From the NCBI RefSeq assembly GCF_964656455.1, contig NC_135723.1, positions 1,302,001 through 1,366,000 of the forward strand: a DNA stretch of 64,000 bases, read 5' to 3'. Source of the stretch: Halichoerus grypus. Taxonomy: Eukaryota; Chordata; Mammalia; Carnivora; Phocidae. Under the pieces are notes generated by a model. It saw only the letters and a program-made list of their open reading frames with translations. It did no database searches and was not told where the DNA came from. Numbering within the stretch: the first letter of the stretch is position 1; every line of letters begins with the position of its first letter. A program made the position numbers and the translations under genes. Positions 12,701 through 21,960 of this stretch are shown here, piece after piece.

Positions 12701-13199
12701 GTATTTCAGTAACACATCTTTGTGGTTGTTAAATTTTAGTTCTGATTGTTGTTGAATATTTGTTGTTTGCCTAAGCTGCACAACTTGAGGTAAACTTCAG
12801 AGAAATTGCCACAATAGCTCACATATGGACAATCTTCTTGCTTGTTATTCTGTGGGGATAATAACAGGACCGCATGGGCATATTATTATTTAAACAACTA
12901 GAAAATGGGATAGATTCCCTAACAATTTTATAACTCAACTAGCACCTTGACCAATTCTGTGAAGCTGGGATTACAAAATCACTCCTTAAAAGGCAGAGCG
13001 TACCCCACTCCATGGGATTTAATATATGGACTTTGGAGATAATGGATAGCCCCACTTTCCTTATGACTGGATTGGGTGAGGGACTTGGGAATGACCTTAT
13101 CTCCTGAGACAAGTCTTGTCCCACTTGCCAGTGATTCCTTGTAATTAGGATATTGTTAAAGCCAGACTTCGAACAAAGAGGGCTTCTTGATGGTTTTAT

Positions 13200-13440
13200 T
13201 CCTTAGTCATATTTGCCCCAGGAGCTGCCTCTATTGATGTAAAATTGCAAATAGAGGCTTTAGCCAAGCATATAGTGACCACTTTCAACCAGGTGCAACT
13301 TGTAGTCACCCACAAATTCAAAAGGTGGCCCTCCAAAACCGAATGGAGCTTGATATCCTGACTGCAGTTCAAGGAGGCCCAGACTCAGATGACTGGCTCC
13401 TAATAGGACTCAATGGCTCTGCGGCTCTAACTTGTGTCCA
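13200..13440 (+). pseudogene. endogenous retroviral env TM remnant, upstream copy
   Basis: Positions 13,331-13,378 encode LQNRMELDILTAVQGG, the form of the conserved segment in the transmembrane subunit of class I retroviral Env (the immunosuppressive-domain-like region). The sequence before it (13,216-13,320) reads in a different frame as a hydrophilic, possibly helical stretch, implying a frameshift just upstream. Downstream there is no CC pair or membrane anchor in frame. It is a broken fragment about 600 bases upstream of a second, better preserved TM segment. Two such segments are not expected in one env gene. Confidence 0.6.
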
Positions 13441-13630
13441 TGGCTTTCCCCAGCCTGGATAGGCGACTGTACTCTGAGTTCTGCCTGGATGCACAGATAC
13501 ATTATTAAAACCATTACCAACTCAGCCAACCTTCTGAATTTAACATTCCATGTTTCATCAGTATGACCACCTAACATCCATCACTAGTCCCTCTTTGGGA
13601 CTGGAGGATGTCATTTGGCACATAGAAAGG

Positions 13631-13827
13631 TTTTTTTTTTTTTTAAAGATTTTATTTATTTATGAAAGACAGAGAGAGAGAGCATGAGACGGGGGAGGGG
13701 CAAAGGGAGAGGGAGAAGGAGACTCCCCCTGAGCAGGGAGCTCAATGCGGGAATCAATCTCAGGACCCTGGGGCCCTGATCTGAACCTAAGGCAGATGCT
13801 TCACAGACTGAGCCACCCAGGCGCCCC
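13631..13827 (-). mobile_element. CAN-SINE, antisense, inserted in retroviral env
   Basis: From left to right: T run, 'aaagattttatttattt' (tail complement), a GAGA body, then 'ccacccaggcgcccc' (head complement) ending at 13,827. An imperfect target duplication flanks it: cacatagaaa at 13,619-13,628 and cacatggaag at 13,828-13,837. The differences suggest an older insertion than the copies with perfect duplications. It separates the 119-codon env remnant from sequence upstream. Confidence 0.9.
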
Positions 13828-13830
13828 CAC

Positions 13831-14190
13831 ATGGAAGCTCTTAATAAGTACACCGCCAAAGCCCTAAATGACACTCAAAATAGCATTTCTCTACTAAATA
13901 CTGAAGTACCACAAATGCATAAAGCAGTTCTACAAACTAGAATGGCGTTAGATGTTTTAACTGCCGCCCAAAGTGGAACGTACGCTGTCATAAAAACAGA
14001 ATGCTGTGTATACGTTCCAGATTACCACAAAAATATTTCTGGGTTTCCAACTGACATGAATACTCACACTGGCGCTTTAAACAATCCCTCTCTTTCCTTT
14101 AATGATTGGTTAAATTCCTGGACTGGGGAAGGATTTTTGTCAACGATCAAAGGACTCTTATTTGGGCTTCTTTTTCTTTTGTTATTCTAA
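13831..14190 (+). pseudogene. endogenous retroviral env TM remnant, 119 codons open
   Basis: The frame encodes part of the Env transmembrane subunit: a heptad-like helical stretch (about residues 1-33), LQTRMALDVLTAAQSG (13,930-13,977), a CC pair at 14,002-14,007, an ectodomain segment, and a hydrophobic run ending at the stop (14,188-14,190). The class I CX6CC motif is incomplete because the first position is tyrosine (13,981-13,983). In the family this cysteine takes part in the SU-TM link. The stop falls inside the hydrophobic segment; similar hydrophobic codons continue in another frame. There is no surface subunit or signal peptide, and the ATG lies in the SINE target duplication. I regard it as a dead fragment. 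Confidence 0.75.
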
Positions 14191-14480
14191 TCATGTTTTG
14201 CTGTTTTCTCCCATGTCTCTCCACCTGGTGCCAAGAGTCCTTCGCTGCCGTAACTTCCAGCCGACAGATGATCCTTTCCACTCAGGGAAGATCCTCACAG
14301 CGCGGTCTCCCTTGGATTCAGCTGCCTCTGCCTTCTGTAACTGCTATATAAAAGTTCCCCAACTGACCACTGTCGACCCACAGGTAGAGACATCTCTATG
14401 GCCTTATTCAACAGGAAGAAGTTACAGAAGACAAGAACTTTCAGCCTCAGCAACCTTAAAGATTTAAGGGTCAAAACTGT

Positions 14481-14494
14481 TCAGGGGGGAATTA
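14481..14494 (+). other. polypurine tract of the provirus
   Basis: The purine-rich TCAGGGGGGAATTA lies immediately before the TG start of the 3' LTR. In retroviruses this site primes plus-strand synthesis. Its position defines 14,495 as the first base of the 3' LTR. Confidence 0.7.
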
Positions 14495-15267
14495 TGTGGA
14501 GAGCAAAGGCAAAACAAAAAAAAACTTCCTTACAACCTAGAGCCCATTGACAAGTTCTCGGGACAGGCAGAGTGACCTTCTTCCAGCGTCTCAGCTGCCT
14601 CGATGTGAATACTCTGCTAGAGGCAAAAGGCAGCCTTAACTTGACGTTAGCCTGAACTCCGGGATCCTGTAAAAATCCCTTTGGAAACTTCCTTTATCTC
14701 TATCCCCTCCCCCACAAGGTACACGTTAGCAATCATCCTCTAAGCACATGACCCCCTGATATATATCTGAAGGGTCTCACAACTAAGGATTTACTAGACA
14801 GTAGTAAATCACCTTTTTTCTAACAATAGCTAGCCCCTCAAGGTCCTAGAAACCTTACTCCCAAATTCCTTAGAGACTTTCACTCTCCCTAACCTCCTCT
14901 CAACTTAAAGTATATAATCAGCCATCCCTTCTCACCCCAGTGCAGCTCATTCTGCCCAGGGGTCCTGTCCCTGTGCCTTAATAAAGCACCCTCTTTGCGC
15001 CAAACACGTCTCAAGAATTCTTTCTTTTTTTTTTTTTTTTTTAAGATTTTATTTATTTATTTGAGAGAGAGAGAATGAGAGAGAGCACATGAGAGGGGGG
15101 AGGGTCAGAGGGAGAAGCAGACTCCCCGCCGAGCAGGGAGCCGGATGCGGGACTCGATCCCGGGACTCCAGGATCATGACCTGAGCCGAAGGCAGTCGCT
15201 TAACCAACTGAGCCACCCAGGCGCCCCTCAAGAATTCTTTCTTGATTGTTCACTCCTGAACCCCACA
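14495..15267 (+). repeat. 3' LTR, complete, split by a SINE
   Basis: It starts with TGTGGAGAGC after the polypurine tract and ends with CA near 15,267. A TATA-like tatataat sits at 14,911-14,918 and an AATAAA signal at 14,980-14,985. These give a U3-R-U5 layout of about 570 bases once the 200-base SINE is removed. The U5 end (tctcaagaattctttctt, then a CCCACA terminus) matches the 5' LTR. The first 165 bases have no partner in the 5' copy. Confidence 0.8.
15027..15226 (-). mobile_element. CAN-SINE, antisense, inside the 3' LTR
   Basis: A complete antisense copy with T tail, body and head (gcccctca follows the head). It is flanked by a perfect duplication, tcaagaattctttctt, at 15,011-15,026 and 15,228-15,243. 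The body has the GGACTCGATCC / GGGACTCCAGG wording, shared with copies at 20,784 and 36,880, and so defines one of two subfamilies here. The perfect duplication indicates a fairly recent insertion into U5. Confidence 0.95.
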
Positions 15268-16499
15268 TGGTCCTGCTCGGCCAGATTAACCTTCCTCAAT
15301 ATTTTAAAATACAAATTACAAATAAAAGCATGTGCTTTAGAGTTGTAGGAAGAGGGAGGAAAAGAAATAACATGTGAAAGTATTTACATTTCAAATGTGA
15401 ACAGTGAATAGAAGCATGGGAAGCATCGTTAAGTGCGAAATGGGGGGGAAATGATGTTAGTGTGTCCTCGCACGGGGGAAAGTCAGTAGGAGAAGCTATG
15501 GGAAGAGGTGTGGGTCTGAGTCCCTGACGACGGGTGGCCTGCGCCCCTTGTGCTGGGCGCTCTGTTGAAGATGCAGCATTAATTCCCCCACTTTCTGCTT
15601 GTTGCCTCACAGAGCAGAAGTGGCTCCGGATCAACATTTTTCACAATTGCTTTTTCTTTGTGTTTCCAGTTTCTATTTCAGCAATGCAAGACATTCACAC
15701 GCAATTTGGAAAATGAAAGAGAAGGGAAAGTTTTTTTCTTCAGCACCAGCTCAAGCAGTAGCTGAAGTCATTGACGGTGACTTTCAAAGACCCCCAAATT
15801 CCTTGATAATCATCCTCTCTGGTACTGTGAGCAGCTAGGATCTGTGGTGGTGGTTTCCCTAAAATCCTTGCACACGAGATTCTTAAAAAGTGGCTTTTTG
15901 ACCCTTTTTGCCACACTTTCCATGGTTACATTTAATTGCCCATGTTAAATATGTCCTTACTCAAAATATCTAGAGAGGCTTCTGCTTTTCTAAGTGTGTT
16001 CTCACTAATACATATTTGGTTTCAGGAGGGATCTTTGTAGGTAACAAGAACCGCAAAAATGGGAATTTGGGATTGATTATAAAACAGGTTGGATTTTAAG
16101 AATTACGTTTACACTGGTGGAAACTTGGATACTGGTAATTGCAAGCATGTGGTCACATTAATTATCACCTTTAGTGGCCTGGAATGAAGCACCAAGGTAA
16201 GGCGAGGATTGAGTAGACAGAATGATGAGTAAGCAGTGACAGTGATGAGGACTGTGGGTGGGCAAACTGTCCCACCACCCAAGAGAGCATAAAAACAGAA
16301 AGAAATGAGCTCAAGGATTTAGATTTCCAAAACAAACATGGTTGAAAAAACCGGAGAATTTCTCTATCTGTCCCGAGAAGGTCAAATATCTATTGTAGTT
16401 TCAGGTTCAGTGTTTCCAAAAATTTGCACCACATGAGTTGGTTTGATCTTTGGGTTTGCTGAAGTGCCACATGAGTTGACTTGGAGTCTTGTCGGACCC
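15268..16499. other. unassigned, AT-balanced, nothing recognised
   Basis: No repeat, exon or RNA gene was recognised between the retroviral 3' LTR and the next L1. Short overlapping open frames near 15,300-15,840 lack any domain. Confidence 0.5.
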
Positions 16500-18263
16500 C
16501 CTACATCATAATTACAGCAGTGGCAGGATGAAGTGAGACCCCGACAATGAGAAGGGAAACATCAGAGCAGTCATCGGGTCTAATTTACCAAGAGAAGCGC
16601 TAAACCTAAGTAGGGTGACTGCCTGCTGAACTAAAAAATAAAAATAAAAAAAGATCCAGAGTCTTCTAAAGTAATGGCAGATTATCCAGGATAAATAGAA
16701 AAACACCCAATATAACAAGAGAGAGGACGTTTACAGCTGAATTGAGAAAAGACAATCGGTGTCAACATTGAGATGAACCAGATGTTAAGAATTATCTGAC
16801 AAGAGTTTTAAAGTAATCGGCCTACAAATTATTCAACAAGAAATTACAAATTAAAAAAATGAAAAATAGAAAGTCTTAACAAAGCAATAGAAATTATTTT
16901 TGAAAAGAGCCAAATATAAATCATAAACTGGAAAATGTAATAACAAATACAAACATTGTCTGAATGTCTCACTAGCAGAGTGCAGATAGAGAACAGAATC
17001 AGTAAAGCCAAGGACAGAACATTTGAATTTACATAATCTGAACAACAGAGAGAAAATAGACCAGAACAAAGAACAGGGTGGGAAGGACTTTGGGACAATA
17101 ACACAGAGTCAACATTGCTTCACTGGAATCCTAAAAGGAGAGGAGAGACTGGGACAGAAAGATTAGTCAGAGAAATAATGGTTGCAACTCCCCAAATTTG
17201 GAAAAAGACACAAATCTATAGATCCAAGATGTTGAGCAAACCCTAAGCAGGATGTACGCAAAGAAGTAAAAACCAAGAACACGTCATAAACTTTAGAAAG
17301 CTAAAAGAAAAAAAAATGATAACAGTATAAGTCACGTCCAGAACGACCGCCAAGAAAACCTTTACAAACAGACACCTGAAAAAAACACTATAAATGTATT
17401 TAGAATACTAAAAGGAAGCAATAATCCAAAAGAAAGTAATAAAAAAATGAGAATCAGAGGAAACAAGGAGGCAACAGATAATAAAGTGGCAGACATAAGC
17501 CCTAACTTACCGATAATTACATTAAACCTAAACAATATCAATTTTCCAATTAAAAAGTGGAGTTGGGCAAACAAATTAAAAACACAGCTGATTCTCTATT
17601 ATTTATTAGTAATCTATTTCAAACTGAACAGCATGGATTGACTGAAAGTGAAGAGATGGAAAAATATACTATAAAAATGTTAACTTTTAAAAAAATGACA
17701 GTAACTATATTAATATTAGATAAAATAGACTTCCAAGGAAAAAATTATAAGAAAGAAGGATATTACCTAATGATAAGGGATTGAAACACCAGGAAGACAT
17801 AAGCTAATGAACGGGTGTGCCCCAAATATGTGAACCAAAACATGCGAGAGCCAGAAGGGGAAATGGACAAATCCGCTGGGGTATTGTAAACTTCAGTACT
17901 CCATCTTGGCAACTGTTATATCTACTTAATTAAAAAATACCAAGGGTACAAAAGGTCTGAGAAAAACAATCAGCCCATGAGATTTAATATGTATCTCAAA
18001 CAATAGCAGAACATGCAGGTCTTTCAAACACTCTGGGAATATTCACCAATATACACCATATGCTAATTCTGGACCGTAAAACAAACCTCAACAAATTTAA
18101 AGTAATTGAAATCATACACAGTGTGTTTCCCTAACCACAATGGAATCAAACTAGAAATCATATGGGAAGGCAAGTCTTTGAACACATGCACATGAAATAA
18201 CATAGTTCTAGATAGTCTGGAGGTCAAAGACAAGGACTCAAGGGAATTCTATATATGTGTGTA

Positions 18264-18604
18264 CAGCTGACCCTTGAACAATGTGGGGAATGGGGGTGCC
18301 AACACCCCTGCAGGCAAGAATCCATGTATAACTTTTGACTCCCCCAAAGCTTAACTAAATAATAGCCTACTGTGGACCAAAATTCTTACTGATAACATAA
18401 ACTATCGATGAACACATATTTTGTAAGTTATATGTAGCTTATGCTGTATTCTTACAATAAAGGAAGGCAGAGAAGAGAAAGTGTCATTAAGAAAATCATA
18501 AGGAAGAGGGAATGCATTTGCAGTGCCGTCTTGTATTTATCAGGAAAAATCCACTTATTGGTGGACCCGTGCAGTTCAAACCTGCGTTGTTCAAGGGTCA
18601 ACTA
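18264..18604. mobile_element. Tigger/pogo-type nonautonomous DNA transposon (MER28-like)
   Basis: Inverted ends are clear: CAGCTGACCCTTGAACAA at 18,264-18,281 and its near-complement ttgttcaagggtcaacta at 18,587-18,604. A TA precedes the left end, as expected for Tc1/mariner-pogo elements. The interior ('aacttttgactcccccaaa', 'ttcttacaataaagg') matches the short Tigger2-derived family as I remember it. At about 341 bases it has no transposase gene. It was inserted into the L1, so it is younger than that copy. Confidence 0.8.
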
Positions 18605-18888
18605 TGTGTATAGAATTGAATGGAAATGAAAACACAACATATCAAAATAGGTGAGATGTAGCTCAAGAGGTGCTGAGAGAGAAATTCACCGCACTTAATG
18701 CTCACACGAAAATGGAAGAAAAGTCTTAATGAACAATCTAGATTTTTGCCTCAAGAAACCAGAAAAAGGAGCAAAATAAAATTAGAAGTAAGCAGAAGGA
18801 AGAAAATAGCAAATACAAGACTAGGAAATAAGGAAATAAAAAACAGGAAAGCAAGAGAGAAAGTCAATGAAGCAAAAATCTGGTTCTT

Positions 18889-19084
18889 TTTCTTTTTTAA
18901 AAAGATTTTATTTAATTATTTGACAGAGAGACAGCGAGAGAGGGAACACAAGCAGGGGGAGTGGGAGAGGGAGAAGCAGGCTTCCCACTGAGCAGGGAGC
19001 CCGATGCGGGGCTCGACCCCAGGACCCTGGGATCATGACCTGAGCCGAAGGCAGACGCTTAATGACTGAGCCACCCAGGTGCCC
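18889..19084 (-). mobile_element. CAN-SINE, antisense, inside L1
   Basis: A complete antisense copy with a GACAGAGAGACAGCGAGAG body and the head complement 'ccacccaggtgcccc'. The perfect target duplication caaaaatctggttctt occurs at 18,873-18,888 and 19,085-19,100. The body belongs to the subfamily reading ATCCCAGGGTCCTGG on its own strand. The insertion splits the ORF2 remnant of the surrounding L1. Confidence 0.95.
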
Positions 19085-19520
19085 CAAAAATCTGGTTCTT
19101 CAAAAAAAAAAAAAATCAAATAATTGATTAGCTTTTAATAAAAATGACAAAAAACAGAGACAAAACAAACGATCCCCTATATCAGGGATAAAATAGAGAC
19201 TCTCTCTACAGATCTCGCAGCCATTAAAATGATAACAAGCTGACACTGAAAACAATTGTCCCCCCATAAATTCAACAGCTGAGCAGAGAGAATTCCTCAA
19301 AACCATAAACTGCCAACACTCATCAAAGTAGATAATCCGAATCATTCTATAACCATAAGAGAAATTAAATTTATAATCCGAGATGTCCCAGAAAAGGAAG
19401 GTCTAGGCACAGGTCATTTCACTGGAGAATTATACAAATATTTAAATAAAAACGTAGACTAATTTTACATAATCTCCTCCAAAAAATGGAAGAGGAAGAA
19501 ACACCTGACAAGTTATTTTA

Positions 19521-20783
19521 TATGGCCAATAGTGTTCTGATAAAATAACACCCCTATACAATAACACCACCCATTCCCCCAGCCTCACCCTCCACTCAAT
19601 GCCTACTCATTCTTTGGAAGGAAGACTCCCTGCCTCGCGGGACCAGGTCGAGCCCCTCTAGAAGGCTCACTCAGCCTTTGCAAAGCTTCCACAGTGATTT
19701 AGTGATTCTGTATCTACTGGTCAGCTCGCTTGCATCCTGCCTGCCTTGTGCGGATGGCTCGCTGCACGAGGGCAGAGAGGGACCCCTCTGTTGGCATTCT
19801 GGCTATAATCTCCGTGACACAAGTGAGCACACCCATCCCACAAGTGTGTTTTGGCTCCTGGTGGATGTCAGGTGCTCTTCCATGCACAGAAGATGCACAA
19901 ATGAGGAGGAGAGAACCATTCAGATCAAGGTTACAACTGGGTTTGGAGCCCTGCGGAGGCAGAGAGTGGGCAGATGTCAGGTTTGTGCTCCTGGGGCCAG
20001 GGAGGGAGGCCTCCTGAGTGGAGGGACACTCATTTCTGCAGCCTTGAGAAATGGGTCAGTGCTCAGGACGGTGGGCGGGGGGTGATCACTGAGTTCAGGT
20101 GTGGAGGTTGGAATAGTCTAGCACAACCTGGTTCTTGCCTCCTCAGAAGCCCTCAATCGTCCCGACACCCTATGGAAGCAGGGAGAGTCAGTGAACTGAG
20201 AGGCTCAGTTTACAGACCTGGCCTGGGAGATGGGGGCCCAGTCCCCTCTGCTCTGTTCTCTGGAGTCCAGGTACCGGCCAGGATCCCCTGGGGCTCGCTA
20301 AGACCTGCTGGGATTTGACAGATTTGACACACCAATCCCAAAGGTGGTGTCACCATTCCTGTCCTAGAATTGGGGAAACTATGCTTGGAGGGTGGAGTGT
20401 TCACCTGGGGACGCACAGGTAGTCAGACCTGAAGCTTGAGTGTCTTCCATCCTTTCTTATTGTAGGACAAGGAGGTAACTTCTGTTTAATTTTTATAGGA
20501 CAAGGTGAATTTTATTAGAAGTTTAAGGTCAATTTCTGGAAGACTACAGGAAATTGCCATCATCCCTAGGGAGTGGGGATGGGTGGAGGGAGGCAGATGC
20601 ATGCTTCATAGCACACTTTGTTGACCATAATGTTTTAATCATTTTGCTTTAATCAAAAAGTATATGAAGTTAATGCAATTTACAAAGGGGCCACCAGTAG
20701 GACAATGGGAATGGGATGTGTTATTTCTAAATCAGAGCAAAATACAACAGGGGAGTGTAGTGAACGACAAGTAAGAAATACAT
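19521..20783. other. unassigned, GC-moderate, nothing certain
   Basis: No element or gene could be named. Frames of up to 135 codons near 19,680-20,320 overlap in several phases and have no domain. The stretch 20,335-20,440 (ggggaaactatgcttgg and following) has a faint MIR-like flavour, too weak to call. Confidence 0.45.
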
Positions 20784-20982
20784 GGGCGCCTGGGTGGCTC
20801 AGTTGGTTAAGCGACTGCCTTCGGCTCCGATCATGATCCTGGAGTCCCTGGATCGAGTCCCGCATAGGGCTCCCTGCTCGGCAGGGAGTCTGCTTCTCCC
20901 TCTGACCCTCCCCCCTCTCATGTGCTCTCTCTCATTCTCTCTCTCTCAAATAAATAAATAAAATCTTTAAAAAAAAAAAAAA
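20784..20982 (+). mobile_element. CAN-SINE, sense
   Basis: A full-length sense copy. It has the GGGCGCCTGGGTGGCTCAG head with the tRNA A-box-like segment, a B-box-like 'ggatcgagtcccgc', then 'ctctgaccctcccccctctc' and an AAATAAATAAATAAAATCTT tail with a 16-base A run. The perfect duplication aagaaatacat lies at 20,773-20,783 and 20,983-20,993. It belongs to the GAGTCC subfamily, like 15,027 and 36,880. Confidence 0.96.
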
Positions 20983-21259
20983 AAGAAATACATACGACCA
21001 GAAATACATGCAGTAAAAGATGGCCTTCCCTTTCCTTGACAGACACCAAAGTGACCCCCCACGAAGGGGGAGCCCTGCTGTGCTCGCGAACAGAGAAGCT
21101 CAGTATCCTGAGGAGGTCAGCTCTACTTACCTTGACCTGTACATTCAACACAGTTATAATCGAAATCCCAGTGTGCATTTTCCTTGTGTGCATTTTGTTT
21201 GTGTGCATTGTGTGTATGAGCATGTGACTGCAGCATTAACTGTAACATACACAGGACAG

Positions 21260-21960
21260 CGAAAGGATGAGAATAGTCAAAACATCTCAAAAGAATAGAA
21301 ACAGCCAAGTGGCCTACTTGCCTTATCAAATGTCCCAACATATTTATTATCAATCACAGGAATTAAGACAGAAAGGCATTGGCCCCGGGGACGGACAGAT
21401 AGACCAGAGGGACACAATTGAAAATCCGGGAAGCTTGATTTACAAGTGACTGGAGGACGATTCAGGAAAAGGAATGTGGAGAATTGCTTAGCCGTTTGGG
21501 AAAAAAGAAAGCAATTGACAGACACTATCACACACACGGTGGACATGCGTGTGGCGTGAGGGGAGGCAGGAGGGGGAGATATGGAGACCGCGCACCCACC
21601 ATTCCTGCACCGCTGTCCCTGTCACCACCACCCACCTCCGATTCCCGTTGGGACAGCGGGGACCCACATGCGGAGTCCTGTCCCCAAAGCAAGCCCCTCA
21701 GCTGGCCACCACATTACTGAAGCCAAGGACAAATGACAGAATGAGACAAAAGATAAGGAGCATATGAAACTGCAAACAGCAGTTTGGACCAACAATAAGG
21801 AAACAAATAACCCAGTAAAACAAGCCAGAAGGCACAGATATTAATACTTCTCCAAATGCAAATATCCTATCAAGTAAGGAAATACTCTCAGGCTCAGCAG
21901 TAATCAGAGAAATAACAATTAAGACAATAACCAGATACTTTTGTGCCACCCCAGTGAGGG
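21260..21960 (+). mobile_element. LINE-1 ORF2 C-terminal fragment, old, sense
   Basis: Two L1-like blocks are visible. At 21,360-21,480 the pattern resembles the 'gacagatagaccagaggga' segment of ORF2. At 21,880-21,960 it resembles the segment before the 3' UTR ('cagagaaataacaattaag' then a CACCCCAGTGAGG-type end). The sequence between them, including a GC-rich part at 21,530-21,700, is not clearly L1 and may be an insertion. All frames are broken. A 227-codon antisense frame across 21,698-22,381 is judged accidental. Confidence 0.55.

Larger units (their letters stand above)
8244..15267 (+). mobile_element. class I (gammaretrovirus-like) endogenous retrovirus, decayed
   Basis: Two related long terminal repeats in the same orientation bracket about 6 kb of internal sequence. 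The 3' LTR is preceded by a purine tract and the internal region contains env transmembrane-subunit remnants, which supports a provirus. By eye the LTRs differ at very roughly one position in six or seven over their shared part, so the insertion is old. I could not identify gag or pol reading frames; 10.5-13.1 kb is AT-rich and stop-filled. Two CAN-SINEs inserted later, at 13,631 and 15,027. Coding capacity is lost except for a 119-codon env fragment. The env subunit motif places it in class I; the family name is not determined. Confidence 0.75.
16500..19520 (+). mobile_element. LINE-1 (L1M/HAL1-like), old, sense, with nested insertions
   Basis: The 5' part (16,560-16,640) matches the start of the L1 at 43,785 (shared 'agggtgactgcc.gctgaa'). 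From 16,770 to 17,400 it follows the ORF1 3' region of old L1M/HAL1 elements ('agaattatctgacaagag', 'gaacaacagagagaaaatag', 'aactccccaaatttgg'). From 17,400 onward ORF2-like sequence appears, including the reverse-transcriptase-adjacent 'tttgcctcaagaaaccag' near 18,746 and 'tcactggagaattatacaaa' near 19,419. No frame is intact. A Tigger-like element (18,264) and a SINE (18,889) interrupt it. ORF1 and part of ORF2 appear shortened by deletion. Confidence 0.75.

Noticed and set aside
20784..20860. tRNA-like A and B boxes
   Set aside because: These belong to the head of a CAN-SINE. There is no complete tRNA fold.
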